A stretch of DNA of 64,000 bases from Bradyrhizobium diversitatis (GTDB lineage: Bacteria > Pseudomonadota > Alphaproteobacteria > Rhizobiales > Xanthobacteraceae): NCBI RefSeq assembly GCF_016031635.1, contig NZ_JACEGD010000023.1, positions 1-64,000 on the forward strand. Reading direction: 5' to 3'. The notes below the pieces were generated by a model. The model was given only the letters and a program-made list of their open reading frames with translations, was not told the DNA's origin and made no database searches. Numbering within the stretch: the stretch's first letter is position 1; every line of letters starts with the position of its first letter. A program made the position numbers and the translations under genes. Shown here piece after piece: positions 44,329 to 52,008 of this stretch.

Positions 44329-45102
44329 CTAGATCGGACGCGCCTGCTTCCGGATCTCGTTCGCGATCGGCTTGAGGGTGTCTGTCGGAAGCTGGCCGAC
44401 GAGGGTATAGCCAAGGCCGTCGTCTATCCAGGCAAAACCCGCGACGTCGCCGGACGACTGCGGCATCATCGGCGCATCCTGATTGCGGCTGCTCATCGGA
44501 CGCGTCAGCACCACGAGGCGATCGCCGCGATCGTCGTCGTACATGAACATCGCGGCCGGACCGTGCGAGGTAGCGACCACGCGCCCGCCCATCAGCCGAT
44601 AGCCCGAGACGGAGAGGTCCGGTACCTTGACCGGCTGTTTCAGCCGGTTGGATATCCATTGCGTGAGCTCTGCGCTGTCGGACGCCCGTATCTCGACCGG
44701 GCGCACGCGATCCGGTGCGTAAACGCCATAGGTATAGGCTGCTTCCTGGGCCAACGCGGATAGTCCGTTCGAGCTATCCTGCAGTACGCTGCGCATGGTC
44801 CATCCGCCGAGGCCTCCGATACCTAGAAGCAACATCGCAGCGATTGCCCGCCACGCCCGCAGGGGACGGCGCTTCCGGCTCTCGATGATGTGCGACAGGT
44901 TCAATTCCGCGGGCAATGGCTCGTCGGCGATCGACGCGAGCGCGCCACGCAGCTGCTCGCGCTGGTTGGCGAAGCCCGCAACGCGGCTGGCGACATCCGG
45001 ATGCTCGTCCAGATAGGATGCGACCTCGGCGCGACGCTCGGGCTCGAGCGCCTGGTCCACATAGGCGTGGAGATCATCTTCCGTGATCGGCCGCTGGTTC
45101 AT
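44329..45102 (-). CDS. Anti-sigma factor (membrane-anchored)
   Basis: A 257-residue protein whose N-terminus (ITEDDLHAYVDQALEPERRA, EVASYLDEHPDVASRV) is the anti-sigma helical domain, followed by one span (AWRAIAAMLLLGIGGLGGWT, residues 82-101) and a periplasmic domain (GYRLMGGRVVATSHGPAAMFMY). No zinc-binding His-x3-Cys-x2-Cys is seen, so this is not a ZAS redox sensor; signals may act through the periplasmic domain. Its start overlaps the sigma gene stop by four bases. Confidence 0.9.
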   Translation of the reverse strand: MNQRPITEDDLHAYVDQALEPERRAEVASYLDEHPDVASRVAGFANQREQLRGALASIADEPLPAELNLSHIIESRKRRPLRAWRAIAAMLLLGIGGLGGWTMRSVLQDSSNGLSALAQEAAYTYGVYAPDRVRPVEIRASDSAELTQWISNRLKQPVKVPDLSVSGYRLMGGRVVATSHGPAAMFMYDDDRGDRLVVLTRPMSSRNQDAPMMPQSSGDVAGFAWIDDGLGYTLVGQLPTDTLKPIANEIRKQARPI

Positions 45103-45617
45103 TTCAAGCTCCGCAATGCGACGACGTTCCTCGGCCCCACCGCATCCATCTCCTGCTGCAACCGCTCCCGTGCGCGCGACAGGCGCGACATCACGGTGCC
45201 CAAGGGAACGCCGAGAACTTTCGCAGCATCCGCGTAGGAGAGATCCTCGACTGCGACCAGCAGCAAGACCGCTCGTTGCTCTTCCGGCAGTCGCGCAAGC
45301 TTGCTCAGGACGTCCCGGTAGATCAGTCTTTGTTCCTGCGCTGCCGCGCTGGCAAGCTCCTGCTCACCCGCATCGTCGATCGGCATATGCCTTCCCCGCG
45401 CTGTGGCCTGGCGGAATTGCGTGATCGCCAGATTGTGAAGGATGGTGAAGAGCCAGGCGCGGACGCTGCCATCGCGCCGCTGCTGCCAGCGGCTGACGGC
45501 GCGCTCCAGGCAATCCTGGACCAGATCGTCAGCCGCCGCGCGATCGCGCATGAGCGCACGCGCATAGCGGCGGAGTGCGGGGATCAGCGGCTCGACCTGA
45601 ACCAGCATATCCTTCAT
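45099..45617 (-). CDS. ECF RNA polymerase sigma factor
   Basis: A 172-residue extracytoplasmic-function sigma factor. Region 2 reads RDRAAADDLVQDCLERAVSR and FTILHNLAITQFRQ; region 4 reads LPEEQRAVLLLVAVEDLSYA then LGVPLGTVMSRLSRARERL. It directs RNA polymerase to promoters with GGAA-type -35 and CGTC-type -10 boxes; one candidate lies upstream of the DUF305 gene in this unit. Controlled by the overlapping anti-sigma gene. Confidence 0.93.
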   Translation of the reverse strand: MKDMLVQVEPLIPALRRYARALMRDRAAADDLVQDCLERAVSRWQQRRDGSVRAWLFTILHNLAITQFRQATARGRHMPIDDAGEQELASAAAQEQRLIYRDVLSKLARLPEEQRAVLLLVAVEDLSYADAAKVLGVPLGTVMSRLSRARERLQQEMDAVGPRNVVALRSLK

Positions 45618-45656
45618 GACGCGCTCCGCCTCATCTCGGTTGATGCCCGCCGAACG

Positions 45657-47126
45657 TCATCGCGTCTCGATTTGAATGACGTCGCCCGGCATGGCCGCTT
45701 CGCCGGACGCAATCACCAGATATCGCCTGGCAGCCGCGGCAGACTGGTCGACGATCTGCCGGATCGGACCGACCGCGTTGACGATGGCTGATCCGGCCGG
45801 ATTGGTCATGAACGCTGCCAATGGCTGCAGCGGCCCGCTTCCATCGCCATGGTCCGCCAGCGCCAGCACATATTTCTGCCTGGGCTGAAGTCCCGTCACC
45901 GAAGCCTGCAGGACCTGTATCAAGCCCTGATCGAACAACGACACGCTGGTCGGCGCCTGGCCGCCCCCCGCACCACCTTTCGATACAAGCGCGAGATGGG
46001 CAACCTGGCCGGCAACGCCGAGAGCCTGCAAGTTTTGGCGGTCATCCGGGTCAGGCGCGGCGTTCGGGACATAGGCGATCGCCTGCGGCGCCTGGCCGAT
46101 CGGAACGTTTGCGATGACCTTGTTGGTTACCGTATCGATAGCCGCAAGCGCGTCGGCATTCTCCAGCCCGACATAGATGCGGGTCCCGTCGCCGGACGGC
46201 CACACACCGTGCGGAAGACTACCAACCGGGATCGTCGCGACCTGCGAGAAGTCGTCGGTGCGGAATACCTTCACTTCGTTCAGGCCACCGACAGTGACAT
46301 AGGCATACGTGCCCTTGGTCGTATGCGCGAAGTTGACGTGATTTGTGATCGGGCCGGTTTCGATGGTCTTGATCGCATTGAACGGCGGCCTCGCGTTGAA
46401 CACCTGGGTCCGGCCCACGTCTTTCAGCGTGAACCATACTTGGTTCCCATCCGGCGTCGCCGCGATGTTCGGGCAGAATGGACTCTCCTGCTTCACCCTC
46501 GCTATGATCTTATGCTCGGCAACAGCGACCACGTCAGTCTCGGGATTGAAGGACGAGCAGATGTAGCCATACTTGCCGTCGGGTGAGAAAATCTGCATGC
46601 CGGGCCCGTTCGGGGTCGTGATGCGGGTTTTCTCCTTAAAGCTGGTCGGGTCAATGACGGAGATATAGTTTTCGCCGCGGACGGTGACCCACACCTCCTT
46701 GCCGTCCGGCGTGTAGAACGCCTCGTGTGGCGACCTCCCGACGTAAGTCACGTGCTTGACCGCGTTGGTCGCGGTATCGATGAAACTCACAGAGTTCGAA
46801 CCGATCGAAACCACGGCGAGCGTCTTGTGATCCGGCGAGAAGCCCATGCCGTGCACGAGGACCTGGCCCTTGTAGAGCGGGCTGAAATTGCCGGGTTGCG
46901 GGTCGCCCAGCCGGATCACACCAAGCAGCTTGTTGTCGACGGGGTCGGTGACCGAAACCGTATTCGAGAATTGTTCTGCGGCGTAAACGCGGTCGTGATG
47001 GCTGATCGGAATATCGGGGGCGGACAGCGCGCCCGGTGCCTGCCCCGCCCATGCGGCGGATCCGCCTGCAAGCATCGTGGCGGCCAGGAAAATGCTTCTC
47101 ACAAACCTGCATTTCGATGTGCTCAT
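45657..47126 (-). CDS. Exported YVTN-type beta-propeller protein
   Basis: A 489-residue secreted protein: signal MSTSKCRFVRSIFLAATMLA, cleavage near AWAG. The body has YVTN/YncE-like blades: VTDPVDNKLLGVIRLGDPQP, VHGMGFSPDHKTLAVVSIGS, FIDTATNAVKHVTYVGRSPH, IDTVTNKVIANVPIGQAPQA. The C-terminal 110 residues leave the repeat pattern (VSLFDQGLIQVLQASVTGLQ, AAARRYLVIASGEAA). Such propellers bind partners or metals in the periplasm. It lies between the DUF305 gene (11-base gap) and the sigma gene (39-base gap), so it is probably in the operon. Confidence 0.85.
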   Translation of the reverse strand: MSTSKCRFVRSIFLAATMLAGGSAAWAGQAPGALSAPDIPISHHDRVYAAEQFSNTVSVTDPVDNKLLGVIRLGDPQPGNFSPLYKGQVLVHGMGFSPDHKTLAVVSIGSNSVSFIDTATNAVKHVTYVGRSPHEAFYTPDGKEVWVTVRGENYISVIDPTSFKEKTRITTPNGPGMQIFSPDGKYGYICSSFNPETDVVAVAEHKIIARVKQESPFCPNIAATPDGNQVWFTLKDVGRTQVFNARPPFNAIKTIETGPITNHVNFAHTTKGTYAYVTVGGLNEVKVFRTDDFSQVATIPVGSLPHGVWPSGDGTRIYVGLENADALAAIDTVTNKVIANVPIGQAPQAIAYVPNAAPDPDDRQNLQALGVAGQVAHLALVSKGGAGGGQAPTSVSLFDQGLIQVLQASVTGLQPRQKYVLALADHGDGSGPLQPLAAFMTNPAGSAIVNAVGPIRQIVDQSAAAARRYLVIASGEAAMPGDVIQIETR

Positions 47127-47137
47127 GTAAGTCGCTC

Positions 47138-47680
47138 CTACTTCTTCATTCCGGCGGGCATATCCATCTGCATGCCCGAATGATGACGAACGTTGGCCAC
47201 CGGAGCGGATGCCGGTTGCGTCGGAGCAGGTGCGGTGTCCGTGGCCGGCTCGCCTATGGCGAGCTTCATGGCCGCGATCTCCTGCATCTGATCGACAATG
47301 ATTTCCTGGGCGATGCGCCGCAGCTGCTCGTTCTTGCCATAGCGCAATTCGATGACCGCCATGTCGATCGCGCCCTGATGATGCGGATTCATCATCGCGA
47401 CGAAGTCGCGATCGACGTCGCCGGTCGGCTTGACCGCCATGTCGTTCATCATCTTGGTCATGGCGGCTTCATTTTCTTCCAGAAAGGCCCGTTCCTCCGT
47501 GCTCAGCGCAGCCGGCGGGTTGCCCGGATGGGACTCATGCGCGAACGCGAGCGAAGGCACCGCGAACGCGACGAGAATGTGCGCGGCGAGGAACGCCGCG
47601 CCGAAGCCGAAGCCGAACCTGGGCCATCGACATCTGGCTGAGAGCGCCGCTACGGCGCAGCGAAACTGTGACGGGTACAT
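47138..47680 (-). CDS. DUF305 (CopM-like) periplasmic protein
   Basis: A 180-residue protein starting at MYPSQFRCAVAALSARCRWP, with a hydrophobic export segment AAFLAAHILVAFAVPSLAFA. The DUF305 four-helix domain includes FVAMMNPHHQGAIDMAVIEL, RIAQEIIVDQMQEIAAMKLA. The Met/His-rich motif MMNPHHQGAIDMA and the tail RHHSGMQMDMPAGM look suited to copper or silver binding, as in CopM; that role is inferred. It is the first gene after the candidate ECF promoter. Confidence 0.87.
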   Translation of the reverse strand: MYPSQFRCAVAALSARCRWPRFGFGFGAAFLAAHILVAFAVPSLAFAHESHPGNPPAALSTEERAFLEENEAAMTKMMNDMAVKPTGDVDRDFVAMMNPHHQGAIDMAVIELRYGKNEQLRRIAQEIIVDQMQEIAAMKLAIGEPATDTAPAPTQPASAPVANVRHHSGMQMDMPAGMKK

Positions 47681-47688
47681 CAAGAACT

Positions 47689-47710
47689 CCCATGCGGGTG
47701 GTCGCATGGG
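47689..47710. repeat. Hairpin in the 5' leader of the DUF305 gene
   Basis: CCCATGCG and CGCATGGG form an 8-bp stem with a six-base loop, 9 bases before the ATG and next to the expected transcription start. It may hide the ribosome site or stabilise the messenger. Confidence 0.5.
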
Positions 47711-47715
47711 GGTTT

Positions 47716-47740
47716 GACGCGCGGCCGCGCGTTCTATTCC
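47716..47740 (-). promoter_or_regulatory. Candidate ECF-type promoter of the DUF305-propeller-sigma unit
   Basis: On the minus strand GGAAT (47740-47736) and CGTC (47719-47716) are separated by 16 bases, the layout of many ECF promoters (GGAAC, 16-17 bases, CGTC/CGTT). It lies about 36 bases upstream of the DUF305 start. Autoregulation by the operon's own sigma factor is inferred. Confidence 0.5.
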
Positions 47741-47781
47741 GGCCTGCCGATCACATAAATGTCAGCGCGCAACGAGGCGGC

Positions 47782-48570
47782 TTAACCACGCCCATCCGAC
47801 GCGGTCGGCCGCCACACCAGCAGCCGCCGCTCCACCAGCGTCACGCCGTAGTCGATCAGGATGACGAAGGCCGAGAGCACGAACATGCCGGCGAACACAC
47901 CGGCAACGTCGAACACGCCCTCGGCCTGCTGAATGAGATAGCCGAGCCCCGCCGCCGATCCCAGATATTCGCCGACGACCGCGCCGACCACCGCGAAGCC
48001 GACCGAAGTGTGCAGGGAGGAGAACATCCAGGACAGCGCCGACGGCCAATAGACGTGCTGCATCAACTGCCGCTCGCTCATGCCGAGCATGCGGCCGTTG
48101 TCGAGCACGGTGCGGCTGACCTCTTTCACGCCCTGATAGACGTTGAAGAACACGATGAAGAACACCAAGGTGACGCCGAGCGCGACCTTGGACCAGATGC
48201 CGAGCCCGAGCCACAGCGCGAAGATCGGCGCCAGCACGACGCGCGGCAGTGCGTTGACCATCTTCACGTAGGGATCGAACACGGCGGCGACCAGCGGCTG
48301 GCGCGCGAACCAGAAGCCGACCAGCACGCCGCCGAGCGATCCGATCACGAAGGCGAGGATCGATTCCGCCAGCGTGATGCCGAGATGCTTCCAGATCACG
48401 CCGGACGAGAACCATTTCACGATCTGGCTGAACACGTCGAACGGGTTGGAGAAGAAGAACGGCGGCAGCAGGATCTTGCCGAAGACGGGAACGGTCGACA
48501 GCACTTGCCACAGCACGATGCAGACGACCGCGACCAGGATTTGCAGCGCAAGCAGCGTCGGACGCGACAT
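47782..48570 (-). CDS. ABC permease, sulfonate/nitrate/taurine type
   Basis: A 262-residue inner-membrane permease (SsuC/TauC-like) with six predicted spans, beginning MSRPTLLALQILVAVVCIVL. The EAA loop region shows DNGRMLGMSERQLMQHVYWP and SALSWMFSSLHTSVGFAVVG. Its ATG shares one base with the ATPase stop (TGATG). The matching binding protein is probably the one at 43162-44187. Confidence 0.9.
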   Translation of the reverse strand: MSRPTLLALQILVAVVCIVLWQVLSTVPVFGKILLPPFFFSNPFDVFSQIVKWFSSGVIWKHLGITLAESILAFVIGSLGGVLVGFWFARQPLVAAVFDPYVKMVNALPRVVLAPIFALWLGLGIWSKVALGVTLVFFIVFFNVYQGVKEVSRTVLDNGRMLGMSERQLMQHVYWPSALSWMFSSLHTSVGFAVVGAVVGEYLGSAAGLGYLIQQAEGVFDVAGVFAGMFVLSAFVILIDYGVTLVERRLLVWRPTASDGRG

Positions 48571-49388
48571 CAGATCGCCTCCGCCGCGTGCGTCGATTGC
48601 GCGTAGCCCTTCATCACCTCGTCCTTGAGCACGCTCCAGATCTCGCGATGCAGCGCATGGAATTCCTTGTCCAGCCGCACCTCGAAGATGTCGCGCGGGC
48701 GCGGCAGGTTCACGCGCCAGTCGCCGATGATGCGCGAGGATGGCCCGGCTGACATGATCACGACACGGTCGGCGAGCGCGATCGCCTCTTCGAGGTCGTG
48801 GGTGACGAACAGCACCGCCTTGCGGTCGGCGCTCCACAGGTCGAGCAGCAGATTGCCCATGACCTGACGGGTTTGCGCATCGAGCGGACCGAACGGCTCG
48901 TCCATCAAGAGGATCTTGGGATCGCGGATCAGCACCTGCGCCAGCGCCACGCGCTTGCGCTGGCCGCCGGAGAGCATGTGCGGATAACGGCTCGCAAAGG
49001 CGCCGAGGCCGACGGAGGTCAGCCATTTCTGCGCCCGCGGCAGCGCATCAGTGCGCGGCGTGCCCTTGATCTCGAGCCCGATCGCGACATTGTCGAGCGC
49101 GGTCTTCCACGGGAACAGCGCGTCGGCCTGGAACAGGTAGCCGGCATCCCGGTTCAGCCCCGCCAGCGGCCGGTCGAAAATCCGGACGCTGCCGGCGGCG
49201 GGCTTGAGCAGCCCGGCCGCAACGTTGAGCAGCGTCGATTTCCCACAGCCGGTCGGGCCGACGATGGCGACGAACTCGCCCTGGGCGACCGTGAGATGGG
49301 CCTTCTCGACCGCCGTATAGACCCGCCCGTCCCCGAGGCGGAACGCGACCTTGGCATCTTCCAGCGCCACTGCCGTGGGCGTCGTCAT
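48570..49388 (-). CDS. ABC ATPase, sulfonate/nitrate/taurine type
   Basis: A 272-residue SsuB/TauB-like ATPase: Walker A GPTGCGKST, signature MLSGGQRKRV, Walker B ILLMDEPFGPLDAQ, H-loop FVTHDLEEAI. First gene of the pair with the permease. Divergent from the osmoprotectant-type ATPase gene, with 129 bases between starts that should contain both promoters. Confidence 0.93.
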   Translation of the reverse strand: MTTPTAVALEDAKVAFRLGDGRVYTAVEKAHLTVAQGEFVAIVGPTGCGKSTLLNVAAGLLKPAAGSVRIFDRPLAGLNRDAGYLFQADALFPWKTALDNVAIGLEIKGTPRTDALPRAQKWLTSVGLGAFASRYPHMLSGGQRKRVALAQVLIRDPKILLMDEPFGPLDAQTRQVMGNLLLDLWSADRKAVLFVTHDLEEAIALADRVVIMSAGPSSRIIGDWRVNLPRPRDIFEVRLDKEFHALHREIWSVLKDEVMKGYAQSTHAAEAI

Positions 49389-49517
49389 GTGCTTCCTCCG
49401 AATTCAGGCCGATGCCTTAGCCGCTCGCGCGGCCAAGTTCAATCAAGGCGCCAAGCGTGCTACGCATGGGTCCCGTCACCCCGCCCCTCAGAGGCAACCG
49501 AGCCGAGCGCAGGTCTG

Positions 49518-50300
49518 ATGCCGTCCAGTCCCATGATCGGCTATGCACACGTCACCAAGAGCTTCGGCTCCCTCATGGCTCTGAGCGATGTATCGCTCGA
49601 CGTCGCCGAGGGCGAGTTTGTGGCGATCGTCGGCGGCTCCGGCTCGGGCAAGACCACGCTGCTGCGGCTCGCCAACCGGCTGATCGAGGCCGACGGCGGC
49701 ACCATCACCGTCGAGGGCGAGGATGTGAGAGACGTCGATCCGGTCGCGCTGCGGCGGCGGATCGGCTACGTGTTCCAGAGCGGCGGGCTGTTCCCGCATT
49801 TGAGCGTCGCCGACAATATCGGGATCACACCGAGACTACTGGGTGTATCGGCGGCGGATATCGCGGCGCGTGTCGACGAGCTGCTCGAGCTGGTGCAGCT
49901 CGACCGTGCCGCCCATCGCGACCGTCTGCCGGAAGCGCTCTCCGGCGGACAGCGCCAGCGCGTCGGCGTGGCGCGGGCGCTCGCGGCAAGGCCTCGCATC
50001 GTGCTGATGGACGAGCCGTTCGGCGCGCTCGATCCCCTCACCCGCGATGCGCTCGGCGACGACTATCGCTCGCTGCATCGCAAGCTGGGGCTGACCACCG
50101 TGATGATCACCCATGACATGACGGAGGCTCTCTTGCTCGCCGACCGCATCGCAGTGATGCGCGGCGGACAGCTGCGCGCGCAGGGCACGCCCGATGAGCT
50201 CACCAGGAGCGGCGACGCCTACGTGCTGGAGCTGCTGCGCACGCCGCGGCGCCAGGCCGATCGGCTGAATGCGCTGTTGCCGCAGAGCGGTGCGGCATGA
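49518..50300 (+). CDS. ABC ATPase, osmoprotectant (OpuCA/ProV) type
   Basis: A 260-residue ATPase: Walker A GGSGSGKTT, Q-loop IGYVFQSGGLFPHLSV, signature ALSGGQRQRV, Walker B IVLMDEPFGALDPLTR, H-loop VMITHDMTEAL. ProV/OpuCA text includes RRRIGYVFQSGGLFPH. It lacks the C-terminal CBS pair of ProV, so ionic-strength sensing of that kind is absent. An in-frame ATG at 49533 is an alternative start. It overlaps the next gene by four bases. Confidence 0.9.
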   Translation: MPSSPMIGYAHVTKSFGSLMALSDVSLDVAEGEFVAIVGGSGSGKTTLLRLANRLIEADGGTITVEGEDVRDVDPVALRRRIGYVFQSGGLFPHLSVADNIGITPRLLGVSAADIAARVDELLELVQLDRAAHRDRLPEALSGGQRQRVGVARALAARPRIVLMDEPFGALDPLTRDALGDDYRSLHRKLGLTTVMITHDMTEALLLADRIAVMRGGQLRAQGTPDELTRSGDAYVLELLRTPRRQADRLNALLPQSGAA

Positions 50301-51853
50301 GCCTCCTCGCCGATCCACGCTGGGGCGAGGCGCTGGCGCATCTGCCCGACTATCTCGGCAACCATGTGCAGGTCAGCCTTGCCGCACTGGCGCTCGGTCT
50401 CGTCGTCAGCCTGCCGCTGGCGATCCTCACGCGCAATCGCCCGGCGCCGCGCGGCATGCTGCTCGCGTTCGCCAGCATCGTGCAGACCGTGCCGGGACTG
50501 GCGCTGCTCGCACTGTTCTATCCGCTGCTGCTCGCGGCGGCCTCGGTCGCGCTGACCTGGTTCGGCGTTTCCTTCTCCGCCTTCGGCTTCCTGCCGGCGA
50601 TGCTGGCGCTGGCGCTCTATTCGATGCTGCCGGTGCTGCGCAACGGCATCACCGGGCTCAACGGCATCGATGCCGCGCTGATCGAAGCCGCCAAGGGCGT
50701 CGGCATGACCGGACGCCAATCGCTGCTCATGGTCGAGCTGCCGCTGGCGCTGCCGGTGATGATGGCGGGCATCCGCACCGCCGCGGTCTGGGTGATCGGG
50801 ACCGCGACGCTGTCGACCCCGATCGGGCAAACCAGCCTCGGCAATTACATCTTTGCCGGACTCCAGACCCAGAACTGGGTGTTCGTGCTGTTCGGCTGCC
50901 TGGCCTCGGCCCTGCTCGCGCTCGCCGTCGATCAACTGCTTGGCCTGATCGAGAATGGTCTGCGTCGTCGCAGCCGTCTGCGCGCGGCGCTCGGCTGCAG
51001 CGGGATCGCAGCTCTCGTTGCCGCAACATTGGTGCCGACAATGGGCCGCTCCTCGCAGGGCTACGTCGTCGGCACCAAGACATTTGCCGAGCAGTATGTG
51101 CTGTCCGCGCTCCTCAGGGACCGTCTCCAGGCCGCCGGCCTGTCCGCGACGGCGCGCTCGAGCCTCGGTTCGAGCGTGATCTTCGAGGCGCTGAAGGCCG
51201 GCGACATCGATCTCTATGTCGACTATTCCGGCACGCTTTGGGCCAACCAGCTGCATCGCAGCGATATCAAGCCGCGCACCGAGCTGCTCGCGGAACTCAA
51301 GACAGCGCTCGCCAGGGACAACATCACCCTGCTCGGCGACCTCGGCTTCGAGAATGCCTATGCGCTGGTGATGCCGAGGAAGCGCGCCGAGGCGCTCGGC
51401 ATCCGCACCATCGCCGATCTCGCCGCACACGCATCGACGATGTCGATTGCCGGCGACTACGAATTCTTCTCGCGGCCCGAATGGGCGGCCCTGCAAAAGG
51501 CCTACGGCCTTTCGTTCCGCGCCCAACGCCAGATGCAGCCGGATTTCATGTATGCGGCCGCCGCCAGCGGCGAGGTCGACGTGATCGCCGGCTACACCAG
51601 CGATGGCCTGATCGCGAAGTACGATCTCGTCGCGCTGGACGATATCAGGCACGCCATCCCGCCCTACGACGCCATCCTGCTGCTCGCGCCGAAACGCGCC
51701 GGTGACGAGCGACTGCAGGCGGCGCTGAGGCCGCTGCTCGGCAGGATCGACATCGCCACCATGCGCGAAGCCAATTTGCGCGCCAGTGGAAATGACGCGA
51801 ACTCCTCGCCGGATGCGGTCGCTCGATGGCTGTGGGAGAAGATTAAGCAGTAG
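50297..51853 (+). CDS. Fused permease and substrate-binding protein, osmoprotectant type
   Basis: A 518-residue protein combining two importer parts. Residues 1-250 are an OpuCB/ProW-like permease (TRNRPAPRGMLLAFASIVQT, LYSMLPVLRNGITGLNGID, GIRTAAVWVIGTATLSTPIG). Residues about 265-518 are an OpuCC/ProX-like binding domain (VVGTKTFAEQYVLSALLRDR, DIDLYVDYSGTLWANQL, GEVDVIAGYTSDGLIAKYDL). The linker span AALGCSGIAALVAATLVPTM acts as an anchor, so the binding domain is tethered to the pore on the periplasmic side. Coupled to the ATPase by ATGA. Ligand may be a betaine or similar; not certain. Confidence 0.92.
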   Translation: MSLLADPRWGEALAHLPDYLGNHVQVSLAALALGLVVSLPLAILTRNRPAPRGMLLAFASIVQTVPGLALLALFYPLLLAAASVALTWFGVSFSAFGFLPAMLALALYSMLPVLRNGITGLNGIDAALIEAAKGVGMTGRQSLLMVELPLALPVMMAGIRTAAVWVIGTATLSTPIGQTSLGNYIFAGLQTQNWVFVLFGCLASALLALAVDQLLGLIENGLRRRSRLRAALGCSGIAALVAATLVPTMGRSSQGYVVGTKTFAEQYVLSALLRDRLQAAGLSATARSSLGSSVIFEALKAGDIDLYVDYSGTLWANQLHRSDIKPRTELLAELKTALARDNITLLGDLGFENAYALVMPRKRAEALGIRTIADLAAHASTMSIAGDYEFFSRPEWAALQKAYGLSFRAQRQMQPDFMYAAAASGEVDVIAGYTSDGLIAKYDLVALDDIRHAIPPYDAILLLAPKRAGDERLQAALRPLLGRIDIATMREANLRASGNDANSSPDAVARWLWEKIKQ

Positions 51854-51868
51854 GTTCGCGGCAAGACC

Positions 51869-51999
51869 CGTCATCCTGAGGTGCGAGCTGCGCGGCGCAT
51901 AGTACCGTGCGGCGAGCCTCGAAGGATGAACGGCCACGATGCAGCCGGGTCGTGCATCCTTCGAGGCCTCCGCTACGCTCCGGCACCTCAGGATGACGG
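51869..51999. repeat. Intergenic palindromic element, GTCATCCTGAGGTGC type
   Basis: The ends CCGTCATCCTGAGGTGC and GCACCTCAGGATGACGG are inverted copies; inside them CTCGAAGGATG and CATCCTTCGAG pair as well, so the whole 131-bp block can fold into one long hairpin. It lies between convergent genes and may serve both as terminator. Confidence 0.8.
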
Positions 52000-52008
52000 T
52001 GACAAAAA

